This document shows, one piece after another, positions 9,226 through 18,276 of a stretch of 64,000 bases of DNA. The position numbers and the translations under genes were made by a program. The notes below the pieces were generated by a model. The model saw only the letters and a program-made list of their open reading frames with translations. It had not been told where the DNA came from and searched no databases. The stretch covers positions 9,300,001 to 9,364,000 of the forward strand of contig NZ_JAUSZI010000002.1 of assembly GCF_030817415.1 (NCBI RefSeq), in the 5' to 3' direction. Position 1 is the stretch's first letter; every line of letters starts with the position of its first letter. Source of the DNA: Streptomyces umbrinus (GTDB taxonomy: Bacteria > Actinomycetota > Actinomycetes > Streptomycetales > Streptomycetaceae).

Positions 9226-9255
9226 AAAAGAACAGGGGCGCAGCCCCGTTCTTTT
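9226..9255. terminator. Bidirectional terminator hairpin
   Basis: AAAAGAAC and GTTCTTTT enclose a GGGGC/GCCCC stem with one bulged A and a 3-base loop. The flanking A-run and T-run make it usable from both strands, as expected between convergent genes. Confidence 0.7.
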
Positions 9256-9275
9256 AGGGGCGCGGGGCACTGCGC

Positions 9276-9494
9276 GCTCAGCCCGAACGAACCGGCACCC
9301 AAGTCACAGCATCAACCCCTACTCACCCAGGGGCGCGGGGAACTGCGCGCTCAGCCCGAACGAACCGGCACCCAAGTCACAGCATCAACCCCTACTCACC
9401 CAGGGGCGCGGGGAACTGCGCGCTCAGCCCGAACGAACCGGCACCCAAGTCACAGCATCAACCCCCACCCACCCAGGGGCGCGGGGAACTGAGC
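9276..9494. repeat. Three tandem copies of a 73-bp repeat
   Basis: Units begin at 9276, 9349 and 9422, each starting GCTCAGCCCGAACG. Copies 1 and 2 are almost identical; copy 3 differs near CCCACCCACC and at its end. Each unit ends in AGGGGCGCGGGGAACTG, the dispersed element found elsewhere in this window, so the array looks like local amplification of that element plus its flank. Confidence 0.9.
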
Positions 9495-9530
9495 GAGCAA
9501 CCCCCACCGGCCCGCACCCGCGAACGAACC

Positions 9531-10139
9531 TCACATCAGCCACCCGGACTCCGCAGCAATCCGAACCGCATCCACGCGATTGCGGGCGTTGAGCTTGGTC
9601 ACGACCGAGGTCAGATAGTTCCGCACCGTGCCCACGGAGAGATGGAGCGCCTCGGCGATCTCCGTCGCGTCCGCGCCCTGCGACGCGAGCCGGAGGATCT
9701 CCGTCTCGCGCCCTGTGAGAGGCGACTCGCCGTCCGAGAACGCGGAGAGCGCGAGCTGCTGGTCGATGACACGCTCACCGGCCGCCGCCTTGCGGACCAC
9801 CTCGGCGAGATAGGAGGCCGGTGAGTCCTTGAGGACGAACCCGGCCACCTGCTGGGCCAGCGCCCGCCGCAGCGTCCCCGGCTTGCCGAGGCTGGTGATG
9901 ATCACCGTGCGGCAACCGGGCAGCCGCTCGTGCAACTGCCCCGCCGCGGTGATCCCGTCCGTGTGCGGAAGGTCGTAGTCGATGACAGCCACATCCGGCC
10001 GTACGGCAAGTGCCGCCGAGAGGATCGTGTCGCCCCGGTCCACCTCGGCCACGACCTCCAGGTCGGGTTCGAGATTGAGCAGTGCCACCAACGCACCGCG
10101 CACCATCGAGACGTCCTCGGCCAGCAGAATCCGTATCAA
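9531..10139 (-). CDS. NarL/FixJ-family response regulator (202 aa)
   Basis: The receiver domain (residues 1-120) has acidic residues E8/D9, the phosphoacceptor Asp54 in 'VIDYDLP', and 'LKDSPA' with the conserved Lys. The C-terminal LuxR-type helix-turn-helix reads 'LTGRETEILRLASQGADATE' then 'LHLSVGTVRNYL'. Homologues begin 'MIRILLAED', which here corresponds to a TTG codon at 10139 preceded by a G-rich ribosome site; the next upstream ATG is at 10205. It converges on the sensor kinase gene and lies just downstream of the MMPL gene on the same strand (122-bp gap). It is likely the partner of the kinase and a regulator of the exporter or cluster. Confidence 0.9.
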   Translation of the reverse strand: MIRILLAEDVSMVRGALVALLNLEPDLEVVAEVDRGDTILSAALAVRPDVAVIDYDLPHTDGITAAGQLHERLPGCRTVIITSLGKPGTLRRALAQQVAGFVLKDSPASYLAEVVRKAAAGERVIDQQLALSAFSDGESPLTGRETEILRLASQGADATEIAEALHLSVGTVRNYLTSVVTKLNARNRVDAVRIAAESGWLM

Positions 10140-10261
10140 CCCGCCCCCAGCTCTCCCGCGGACGCGACTCCGCAACCCCCGTGTGCGGAAGTCTAGTTGG
10201 GTCATATGGCCGAGTTGTGCAGGACTTGTGCGCAGGGGTCCGTTGTAGGGGCGTACCGGGG

Positions 10262-12544
10262 TCAGGTCCGGCCACTCACGGGGCGCTCGGTGCGCGTGGG
10301 GATGTCCGGATACGTCGTACGCGCCTCCTCCTCGAGCCCCGCCCGCCGCTGCAGCCGCCGCAGGGGTGCCGGGGCCCACCAGGTGGCCCGCCCGGTGAGC
10401 CGGAGCACGGCGGGCACCAGCAGGGCCCGTACGACCATCGCGTCCATCAGTACGGCCAGCCCCACGCCCAGGCCCAGCATCTTGATGTTGGTCACTCGAG
10501 AGGTGCCGATCGCCACCATCACCACGGCCAGGATCAGCGCCGCCGCCGTGATGAGCCCGCCGGTGCGCCGGATGCCGAGGACCACCGCCTCACGGTGGTC
10601 GCCGCCGATCTCGTACTCCTCCTTGATGCGTGAGACCAGGAAGACCCCGTAGTCCATGGACAGTCCGAACGCCACGCAGAACATCAGCACGGGCAGCGCC
10701 GTCTCGATGTCCCCCGTGGGTGTGAAGCCGAGCGCGCCGGACAGGTGGCCGTCCTGGAAGACCCAGACCACGGCTCCGAACATCGCGGTCAGACTGAGCC
10801 CGTTGACGAGGACGGTGAGCAGTGGCAGCAGCACGCTTCCGGTGAGCAGGAAGACCAGGACCAGTGTCGTGACGGCGATGACGGCGAGCGCCCACGGCAG
10901 CCGCTCGGCCGTCCCGTGCTGGGTGTCGGCGAGCACGGCGGCCGGTCCGGTCACCGAGGTCTCGAAGGAGGCCGGAACGGCACGGATCTTCTTTACGAGA
11001 CTCACACTCTGCGGTGAAGCGCTTTCCGCCGAGTGCAGTACGGAGACGTGTCCGACGGCCGGAGGCGCGTCGTCCACACGCTTCCCGTCCACGAATCGCC
11101 CTGCGGGTCCCGCGACTTGGACGACATACGGCAGTCGTGACACCTCGCCGCTGAACTGCGCGAGCGCCTTGGCACCCGGCTTGCCCTCGACGAGTACGGC
11201 CAGTGCGCTGCCCGGGCTGCCGGGGAACTCGTCCCTCAACTGCTGCTGTACGGACCGGGCTTCGGTGCTCGACGGGAGTTGACGGTCGTCGGCCGTGCCG
11301 AACCGCACGTCCTTGAACGGCAGTCCGAGCGCGAGCAGCACGGCCACCGTGCCGACCGCGAACAGTGGGGCACGTCGCATCACCAGACGGGCGAGACGCG
11401 CCCAGCCCGCTCCCGGATTCCCGCCGCGCCTGCCGACCGGCAGCCGCAGGGCGTTGACCCGGTGTCCGAGCAGCACGAGGGCCGCGGGCAGCGCGACGAG
11501 CGAGGCCGCGGCGGAGATGAGGACGACCGCGATTCCGGCGTACGCGAGCGAGCGCAGGAAGTACTGCTCGAAGACCAGCATCGAGGCGAGGCAGACCGCG
11601 ACGGTCAGCGCCGAGTACAGCACCGTGCGTCCGGCGGTCCGCAGTGTCACGGCCACCGCGTCCCGTGGATCGCGGCCGGCCGCCAGCTCCTCGCGATGAC
11701 GTCGTACCAGGAACAGCGCGTAGTCGATGGCGAGTCCGAGACCGAGGGCCGTCGTCAGGTTCTGCGCGTACACCGAGACATCCGTGAACTCGGTGATCAC
11801 CCGCAGTACGGCGTTCGTGCCGAGCACCGACACGATCCCCACCAGGAGGGGCAGCGCGGCCGCGACCGCGCTGCCGAACACCACGACGAGCAGCACCAAC
11901 GTGACCGGCAGTGCGATGACTTCGGCCCGTACGAGGTCGTCGGCGATCACCTCCTGGGAGGCGTGCCGCACCGCCGCCGGGCCGCCGAGCCGGACATCGA
12001 CCGCGCCCCGGGCGCCCCGGTAGCGTGGCTCCAGAGCCTCCAGCGCGTCGTCGACCGCGTCCTCGTCCCCCTTGACACGGGCGGTGATCAGCGCCTCGCC
12101 GCCGTCCCGGGCGCGCAGCGCGGCGTCCTCGGTCTGCCAGTACGAGACCACGCCCAACACGGTTTTCTCGTCCGCGAGTTGGCGGGCGAGGTCGCGCGCC
12201 GCGGAGGCGACGGCCGGGTCGTCGACGTCCCGTGACCCGTCGCGCGGGGACACGAGCAGCAGCAGATTGGGCTGCGAGGCGGGCCAGCGGCGCTCCAACT
12301 CGGCGGTCGCGTACGAGGATTCGGAACCCGGGATCTGCGAGCCGCCGCTGCTCATGTGCTCGGCGACCCCACCGCCGACCACCACCGCGCCCGCGGTGAG
12401 CAGCAGTATCAGGAGGAGCAGCAGACGCGGCCGGGTGGTCACCGCGCGGGCGACCCGGCCCCGCGGCCCGGCTGCGGACTGTGGTGACGAAGAGGTCGGC
12501 GAACTCGGCGATGTCTGCGAAGCCGGCGATGTCTGCGGTGTCAT
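10262..12544 (-). CDS. MMPL/RND-family membrane transporter (760 aa)
   Basis: ATG at 12544 follows an AGGAGG-like ribosome site. The protein has one N-terminal helix ('RPRLLLLLILLLTAGAVVVG'), an extracytoplasmic domain (~50-200), a five-helix bundle with 'LGLAIDYALFLVRRHREE', a second extracytoplasmic domain and a second bundle with 'FGLSMDYGVFLVSRIKEEYE'. The paired Asp-Tyr motifs in helices 4 and 10 are the proton-relay signature of MMPL proteins. Family members export lipids or lipopeptide products and confer self-resistance. Its place beside the two-component pair and the acyl-tailoring genes makes it a candidate exporter of the cluster product. Confidence 0.9.
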   Translation of the reverse strand: MTPQTSPASQTSPSSPTSSSPQSAAGPRGRVARAVTTRPRLLLLLILLLTAGAVVVGGGVAEHMSSGGSQIPGSESSYATAELERRWPASQPNLLLLVSPRDGSRDVDDPAVASAARDLARQLADEKTVLGVVSYWQTEDAALRARDGGEALITARVKGDEDAVDDALEALEPRYRGARGAVDVRLGGPAAVRHASQEVIADDLVRAEVIALPVTLVLLVVVFGSAVAAALPLLVGIVSVLGTNAVLRVITEFTDVSVYAQNLTTALGLGLAIDYALFLVRRHREELAAGRDPRDAVAVTLRTAGRTVLYSALTVAVCLASMLVFEQYFLRSLAYAGIAVVLISAAASLVALPAALVLLGHRVNALRLPVGRRGGNPGAGWARLARLVMRRAPLFAVGTVAVLLALGLPFKDVRFGTADDRQLPSSTEARSVQQQLRDEFPGSPGSALAVLVEGKPGAKALAQFSGEVSRLPYVVQVAGPAGRFVDGKRVDDAPPAVGHVSVLHSAESASPQSVSLVKKIRAVPASFETSVTGPAAVLADTQHGTAERLPWALAVIAVTTLVLVFLLTGSVLLPLLTVLVNGLSLTAMFGAVVWVFQDGHLSGALGFTPTGDIETALPVLMFCVAFGLSMDYGVFLVSRIKEEYEIGGDHREAVVLGIRRTGGLITAAALILAVVMVAIGTSRVTNIKMLGLGVGLAVLMDAMVVRALLVPAVLRLTGRATWWAPAPLRRLQRRAGLEEEARTTYPDIPTRTERPVSGRT

Positions 12545-12763
12545 CGGCCCTGCCCTCCTGGACGGTCGCTCTCGCGAAAGACGATCGTCCGGTGAGGGGC
12601 TAAAGGGTCGGCTGGGTCGGGGGCAGGGGGCGGGGCGTGCGTTGGCGGGCTGGGTAAGGGGTCGCGTTGCGCGCCAGCCGGTTGGGTGGAGGGGTCGGCT
12701 GAAGCGGCGGCCGGTTGAGCACAAGGGTCGGGTCAGGCTGCGGCCGGTCCGGGGCAGGGCCTG

Positions 12764-14425
12764 TCACTCGTCGGGGGAGTTCAGATACGCACGCCATCCT
12801 CCGTACGCCGTGATGTCCCGCGCGCCGTCGAGCGCGCCAGGCTCGCACAGGAAGCCGGGTGCCTCGTCGCCGTCGGCCAGTTCGACCCGGCCCAGGGCCA
12901 TCGGCCGGGGCAGTGCGGCGAGCAGGCGGCCGAGTCCCTCGGCGGGCACCCGCCACACCTCGGCCTCGATCGCGGCGCCGACCTCGCCCACGTGGACGAG
13001 ACCGGGCTTGGGCGGTTCGGTCGACAGGGCGTGCAGCCGGTAGACGGGCGCGGTCCTGGTCGTACGTTCCAACCGGGCGCCCAGGGAGAGGAGCTGGCCG
13101 TTGAGCGGCTGGTCCGACAGGTGGGCGCCGACCACGGCGATCCGGGTGGTCGGTGCCTCCAGGGTCCGGGCGATCCGGGCGAGGCGTTCGTCGGTGAAGG
13201 CCGGGCCGATCAGCATCATGCCGAACGGGAGGCCCGCCACCTCGCCCGCCGGGACGGCCACGGCCGCCAGGTCGAAGAGGTTCGTGGAGTTGGTGAAGCG
13301 GCCGAGCCTGGCGTTGGAGCCGAGCGGGTCGGCGGCGACCTCGGCAAGCGTGGGGTGGCCGGGGGCCGTCGGGAGGAGCAGGGCGTCGGCGTCGCCGAGT
13401 TCCGCCAGCGCGCGGGTGCGCAGGGCCGCCAGACGTTCCTGGTCTGCGAAGAGCTGGTGGGCCGGGATGTCGCGGGCGCGGGTGATGATGCCGGCGACCG
13501 TCGGGTCGAGGCCCGCGCCGCCCTCGGAGAGCAACTTGTCGACAAAGCTGCCCACGGCGGTGTAGCGCTCGGCCACGAAGGCGCCCTCGTAGAGCATCGC
13601 GGCGGCCTCGGTGAAGGGGGCGAGGTCGAGGGGACGCAACTCGGCTCCCGCCGCGCGGAGTTGGGCGGCGGCTTCCTCGTACGCCTCCGCCCAGCCCTCG
13701 TCCAGCTCGCCGAGCTGCTCGCGGGGCGGGACGGCGATGCGCCATGGGCCCGGGGTGCGCTGGGGGAGTGCGGGGAGGTCGCGGGCGGGTGGGGAGGCCA
13801 TGTACGCGAGGGCCTGTTCCGCCTCCTGGAGGGTGCGGGCGAAGACCGTCACGCAGTCGAGGGTGGCGCAGGCCGGGACCACGCCGTCCGTGGGGACGAG
13901 GCCTCGGGTCGGCTTGAGGCCGACGATGCCGTTGAAGGCCGCGGGGATGCGGCCGCTGCCCGCGGTGTCCGTTCCCAGGGCGAGGTCCACGATGCCGAGG
14001 GCCACCGCTACCGCGCTTCCTGAGCTGGAGCCGCCGCTGATTCTTTCGGGGGCGATGGCGTTGCGGACGGGGCCGTGGGGGGAGCGGATGCCGACCAGGC
14101 CTGTGGCGAACTGGTCCAGGTTGGTGGTGCCCAGGGGGATCGCGCCTGCCGCGCGGAGGCGGGCGACCACCGGGGCGTCCGCCTCGGGGTGGTAGGCGTA
14201 GGCCGGGCAGGCTGCGGTGGTGGGGAGGCCTGCCACGTCGATGTTGCCCTTCGCGGCGAAGAGCTTGCCCGCGAGGGGGAGGTGTTCGCCTGCGGCGAGG
14301 CGGGTGTCGATGGCCCGGGCTTCCTCTTCCACCTCTGCCTGGGGGCGTAGGTCGATCCAGACCTCGGGGCGGGCTGTGGCCTCGATGCGGGCGTAGGCCC
14401 TGCGAACTCTGGTGAGCGTCGACAT
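12764..14425 (-). CDS. atzF: Allophanate hydrolase (553 aa)
   Basis: An amidase-signature enzyme, which hydrolyses allophanate to ammonia and CO2. The catalytic Lys is in 'LAGKLFAAKGNID', the Gly/Ser-rich stretch is 'GGSSSGSAVAVA' and the nucleophile region is 'GTDTAGSGRIPA'. Residues ~440-553 form the allophanate hydrolase C-terminal domain. The ATG at 14425 has an AAAGGA ribosome site. It is the last gene of the minus-strand operon, 185 bp after the carboxylase; that gap holds a small tandem repeat. It supplies the last step whether the operon degrades urea or guanidine. Confidence 0.93.
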   Translation of the reverse strand: MSTLTRVRRAYARIEATARPEVWIDLRPQAEVEEEARAIDTRLAAGEHLPLAGKLFAAKGNIDVAGLPTTAACPAYAYHPEADAPVVARLRAAGAIPLGTTNLDQFATGLVGIRSPHGPVRNAIAPERISGGSSSGSAVAVALGIVDLALGTDTAGSGRIPAAFNGIVGLKPTRGLVPTDGVVPACATLDCVTVFARTLQEAEQALAYMASPPARDLPALPQRTPGPWRIAVPPREQLGELDEGWAEAYEEAAAQLRAAGAELRPLDLAPFTEAAAMLYEGAFVAERYTAVGSFVDKLLSEGGAGLDPTVAGIITRARDIPAHQLFADQERLAALRTRALAELGDADALLLPTAPGHPTLAEVAADPLGSNARLGRFTNSTNLFDLAAVAVPAGEVAGLPFGMMLIGPAFTDERLARIARTLEAPTTRIAVVGAHLSDQPLNGQLLSLGARLERTTRTAPVYRLHALSTEPPKPGLVHVGEVGAAIEAEVWRVPAEGLGRLLAALPRPMALGRVELADGDEAPGFLCEPGALDGARDITAYGGWRAYLNSPDE

Positions 14426-14507
14426 CCGTGTTCCTTTGCTGGGGTTTCGTCGTCGGCTGCGGGCCGGTGGTCGTCCGTGCCCACCCGTTCCGCCCTGCGG
14501 AACGCCT

Positions 14508-14580
14508 GCCCACAGACGGGCGGGCTGGGCGCCCACAGACGGGCGGGGTGCCTGCGCACAGGCGGGCGGGCGGGGCGCCT
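14508..14580. repeat. Short GC-rich tandem repeat between carboxylase and hydrolase genes
   Basis: Three degenerate ~22-27 bp units based on GCCCACAGACGGGCGGG, becoming GCGCACAGGCGGGCGGG. They fill most of the 185-bp gap inside the operon, where the other junctions overlap by 4 bp. Confidence 0.7.
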
Positions 14581-14610
14581 GCAGGCAGACCCACGGTGCG
14601 GCGCAGGGGC

Positions 14611-17600
14611 TCAGGGCGGTGGTGGGCCCACCACCGCCAACGCCGTGCCCGCTTCCACCTGGTCGCCCGGTTTGGCCAGGAGGTCCAGGACCACTCCGTT
14701 CATGGGGGACGGGACTCGGGACTCCATCTTCATGGCCTCCAGGGCCAGCAGGGGCTGGCCCTGGATGACCGTGTCGCCCGGCTTGACGTTCAGCTGCCAT
14801 ACCGAGGCGGCGAACTCGGCCTCCACCAGGCGGGCGCCCGGGGGCACTGTCACCTGCACGGCGGCGGCCACCGGAGCCGACACCGCCTCCGCGCGGGTGA
14901 ACTCGCCCGCCGCCTCCCAGGCGTCGCGCTCCGCGGAGAAGGCCGTGCCCTGTCGGGTGCGGAACTCCTCGATCGCGTCGGCGTTCTCGGCGAGGAAGGC
15001 CTCGTACGAGGCGAGGGAGAACGTGTCCTCCTCGATCCTCGGGACGAAACGGCCCGAGGTGATGTCGGAGCGCAGGTCCAGCAGTTCGTCCGCGTCCACC
15101 GGGTACCACTTGATGCGGTCGAAGAAGCGCAGCAGCCACGGCGAGCCCGGCTCGAACGCACCCCGCTGCTGCCACCCGGACCACACCTGCGTCGTACGGC
15201 CGACGAACTGGTAGCCGCCCGGCCCCTCCATCCCGTAGATGCACAGGTACGCCCCGCCGATGCCCACCGAGTTCTCGGCCGTCCAGGTGCGCGCCGGGTT
15301 GTACTTCGTGGTGACGAGCCGGTGCCGGGGGTCGAGCGGCGTGGCCACCGGCGCCCCCAGATAGACGTCTCCGAGGCCCAGGACCAGGTACTCGGCGTCG
15401 AAGACCGTCCGGTACACGTCCTCGACCGAGTCGAGACCGTTGACGCGGCGGATGAACTCGATGTTCCACGGGCACCAGGGCGCGTCGTCGCGCACGCCCG
15501 CCATGTAGCGGGCGATGGCCTCGCGGGTCGCCGGATCGTCCCAGGAGAGCGGGAGGTGCACGGTGCGCGACGGCACGACGAGCTGGTCGGCGGGTGGGAG
15601 CGAGGTGACGATCTCCCTTACCAGGGACAGGAGTTCGGGCTGCGGAAGCTCGTCCGGGTCCGTCTGGATCTGGAGCGAACGGATGCCGGGTGTGATGTCC
15701 GTGATCCCGGGCAGCCCGGCCGCCGACACCGCCTCCATCAGCGCGTGCACCCGCATCCGCAGCGCCAGGTCGAGCTGCATGGGCCCGAACTCGACGAGCA
15801 GGTTGTCGTCACCGCTGCGCCGGTACGTCACGTCGGCGTCCCGGGCCAGTACGCCGCCGTCGGCGATCTCCGCACGGTCCGCGACCGGTGCGGCAGCCGG
15901 GGTACGCCGCAGCCGCGCGGCCTCCGGCACGGTCACCGGCACGAACCGCACCGTGTCCCCGGGCCGCAGCTGCCCCAGTTTCCAGCGCTGCCCCTTCGCG
16001 ATGGTCGCCGGGCACACGAACCCGCCGAGCGAGGGCCCGTCCGGGCCGAGCAGCACCGGCATGTCGCCGGTGTAGTCGACCGCGCCGACCGAGTAGGGCG
16101 TGTCATGGATGTTGGAGGGGTGCAGTCCCGCCTCTCCGCCGTCGGTACGCGCCCAGCGGGGCTTGGGCCCGACCAGCCGTACGCCCGTACGCGCCGAGTT
16201 GAAGTGCACCTTCCACTCGGCCGCGTAGAAGTCGCGGATGTCCTCCTCGGTGAAGAACTCCGGTGCGGCGTGCGGCCCTTCGAGCGCACCGACCCGCCAC
16301 TCGGAAGCGAACACCGGCCGCTCGCCGACCGGAACGGGAACGGGAATCGGATCAGGAAGAGCAACCGGGGCCTGCTCGCCGGACGAAGACACCTCGGCGC
16401 CGCCGGTCACCGCGGCGCCCCCGTGCAGCACATCCCCCGTCCGCAACGCCCGCCCTCCGTGCCCGCCGAAGCGGCCCAGCGTGAACGTCGACGCGCTGCC
16501 CAGGAAGGCAGGCACGTCCAGGCCGCCGCCGGAGAGGAGTACGTACGTCCGCAGCCCGTGCTCCGAGGGTGCGCCCACCTCCAGCAGGCCGCCCGCGGGT
16601 ACCGTCACCGGTTCCCACTGGGGGACCGCAGTCCCGTCGACCGTCACCGGCGCCGGAGCACCCGTGACGCACACGGTCGTCGGATGCGTGAACCTCAACG
16701 CCGGTCCCTGCAAGGTGCATTCGAGCCCGGGAGCGCCCTCGTCGTTGCCCAGCGCCCGGTTGCCGAGCCGGAACGACAGGTCGTCCATCGGCCCGCACGG
16801 AGGCACGCCCACCTGCCAGTAACCGGTCCGGCCCGGCCAGTCCTGGACAGTGGTCAGCGTCCCGCCGGAGACGACCTCGATCCGCGGCGTCGGGTCACTC
16901 ACCGCGGCGAGGGTGGCCGTGGAGTGCGTGGCCGCCCGGAAGGCCGGGTCCGACAGCGCGGCCCGTACCAGGCCGAGGTTCGTCTCGATACCGTCCACCC
17001 GGGTCCTGGCCAGCGCCTCGTCCAGCCGCTCCAGCGCGTGCGCCCGGTCGGAGCCGTACGCGACGACCTTCGCGAGCATCGGGTCGTACGCTGTCGTGAC
17101 TTCCGTCCCCGTCTCGATCCAGCCGTCCACCCGGACGCCCCGCGGGAACTCGACCCGGGTCAACAGGCCCGCGCTGGGCCGGTGTTCGCGCGTCGGGTCC
17201 TCGGCGTACACCCGCGCCTCGACGGCGTGACCGCGCGGTGCCCCGGGATCGCGTATGACATCGGAGTCGCCGCGGGCCAGCCGCAGCATCCACGCGACGA
17301 GGTCGACGCCGTAGATCTCCTCGGTGACCGGATGTTCCACCTGGAGCCGGGTGTTGACCTCCAGGAAGTACGCCTCCTCGCGGGCCGCGTCGTAGACGAA
17401 CTCGACCGTGCCGGCGGAACGGTAGCCGACACTCGCGCACAAGTCCCGTGCTGAGGTGGCCAGTTGTTCGCGCACGTGGGAAGGCAGGCCGGGAGCCGGA
17501 GCCTCCTCCACGACCTTCTGGTTGCGGCGCTGGAGCGAGCAGTCGCGGTCGCCGAAGGTGACGACACGGCCCTCGCCGTCGCCGAACACCTGCACCTCGA

Positions 17601-18276
17601 CGTGGCGGGCGTGCTCGACGAGGCGCTCCAGGAAGACCCCGGCAGAGGAGAAGGAGGCCGCGGCGACGCGCTGCACGCGCTCCCACGCGTCATGGAGTTC
17701 CTCCGCCGAGCGGCAGGCGGACATGCCGATGCCGCCTCCGCCGCCGGTCGCCTTGAGCATCACCGGGTAGCCGATGGACTCGGCCCGGCGCAGCGCCTCG
17801 TCGACGTCCGCGAGCAGGCCCGTCCCCGGCGCCAGCGGTACTCCGGCCGCCTCCGCGGCCGCCCGTGCCGTGTGCTTCGCCCCGAACAGCTCCAACTGCT
17901 CCGGCGTGGGCCCCACGAACACGATGCCCGCGTCCTGACAGCGGCGAGCGAACGCCGCGTCCTCGGAGAGGAAGCCGTAGCCCGGGTGGATCGCCCCGGC
18001 CCCGGTGTCCTTCGCCGCCCGCAGGACGAGATCCGCGTCGAGATACGACTCCTTGGCGGGCGCGGGCCCGAGCCGTACGGCCTCGTCGGCGAGCCGCACA
18101 TGGGGTGCCGAGCGGTCGGCGTCGGAGTACACCGCGACCGTGCGCAGGCCCAACTCCCTTGCCGTACGGATGATCCGGACCGCGATCTCGCCCCGGTTGG
18201 CGACGAGGAGTGTGTCGAAGTCGGTCCCTCCGCCGCCGCTCATCCCTCCGCCGACACTCGCTCCTCCGCCGCTCAT
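14611..18276 (-). CDS. Urea/guanidine carboxylase, biotin-dependent (1221 aa)
   Basis: Domain order: biotin carboxylase (~15-465, with 'LKATGGGGGIGMSACRS' as the ATP-grasp loop), KipA/AHS2 domain (~470-760, 'VQDWPGRTGYWQVGVPPCGP'), KipI/AHS1 domain (~860-1080), and a C-terminal biotinyl domain with 'EAMKMES' carrying the biotinyl Lys. This is the full urea-carboxylase architecture: ATP- and bicarbonate-dependent carboxylation of an amidino/ureido substrate to allophanate or carboxyguanidine. The ATG at 18276 overlaps the upstream stop (ATGA); a second ATG at 18243 with a G-rich ribosome site is possible, the two being in a duplicated MSGGG-type segment. The two DUF1989 genes upstream suggest guanidine as the true substrate. 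Confidence 0.93.
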   Translation of the reverse strand: MSGGGASVGGGMSGGGGTDFDTLLVANRGEIAVRIIRTARELGLRTVAVYSDADRSAPHVRLADEAVRLGPAPAKESYLDADLVLRAAKDTGAGAIHPGYGFLSEDAAFARRCQDAGIVFVGPTPEQLELFGAKHTARAAAEAAGVPLAPGTGLLADVDEALRRAESIGYPVMLKATGGGGGIGMSACRSAEELHDAWERVQRVAAASFSSAGVFLERLVEHARHVEVQVFGDGEGRVVTFGDRDCSLQRRNQKVVEEAPAPGLPSHVREQLATSARDLCASVGYRSAGTVEFVYDAAREEAYFLEVNTRLQVEHPVTEEIYGVDLVAWMLRLARGDSDVIRDPGAPRGHAVEARVYAEDPTREHRPSAGLLTRVEFPRGVRVDGWIETGTEVTTAYDPMLAKVVAYGSDRAHALERLDEALARTRVDGIETNLGLVRAALSDPAFRAATHSTATLAAVSDPTPRIEVVSGGTLTTVQDWPGRTGYWQVGVPPCGPMDDLSFRLGNRALGNDEGAPGLECTLQGPALRFTHPTTVCVTGAPAPVTVDGTAVPQWEPVTVPAGGLLEVGAPSEHGLRTYVLLSGGGLDVPAFLGSASTFTLGRFGGHGGRALRTGDVLHGGAAVTGGAEVSSSGEQAPVALPDPIPVPVPVGERPVFASEWRVGALEGPHAAPEFFTEEDIRDFYAAEWKVHFNSARTGVRLVGPKPRWARTDGGEAGLHPSNIHDTPYSVGAVDYTGDMPVLLGPDGPSLGGFVCPATIAKGQRWKLGQLRPGDTVRFVPVTVPEAARLRRTPAAAPVADRAEIADGGVLARDADVTYRRSGDDNLLVEFGPMQLDLALRMRVHALMEAVSAAGLPGITDITPGIRSLQIQTDPDELPQPELLSLVREIVTSLPPADQLVVPSRTVHLPLSWDDPATREAIARYMAGVRDDAPWCPWNIEFIRRVNGLDSVEDVYRTVFDAEYLVLGLGDVYLGAPVATPLDPRHRLVTTKYNPARTWTAENSVGIGGAYLCIYGMEGPGGYQFVGRTTQVWSGWQQRGAFEPGSPWLLRFFDRIKWYPVDADELLDLRSDITSGRFVPRIEEDTFSLASYEAFLAENADAIEEFRTRQGTAFSAERDAWEAAGEFTRAEAVSAPVAAAVQVTVPPGARLVEAEFAASVWQLNVKPGDTVIQGQPLLALEAMKMESRVPSPMNGVVLDLLAKPGDQVEAGTALAVVGPPPP

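Larger units (their letters stand above)
9175..9530. other. Convergent intergenic region with terminator and repeats
   Basis: 356 bases between the ends of the sensor kinase and response regulator genes. I see no gene. It holds one reverse and one forward copy of the dispersed GC-rich element, a terminator-like hairpin, and three 73-bp tandem repeats. Open frames that cross it are made of the repeats and are not credible proteins. Confidence 0.8.

Noticed and set aside
9199..9592. Open frames through the repeat region downstream of the sensor kinase
   Set aside because: Their protein is the 73-bp repeat translated, with no homology, and they exist in several frames.
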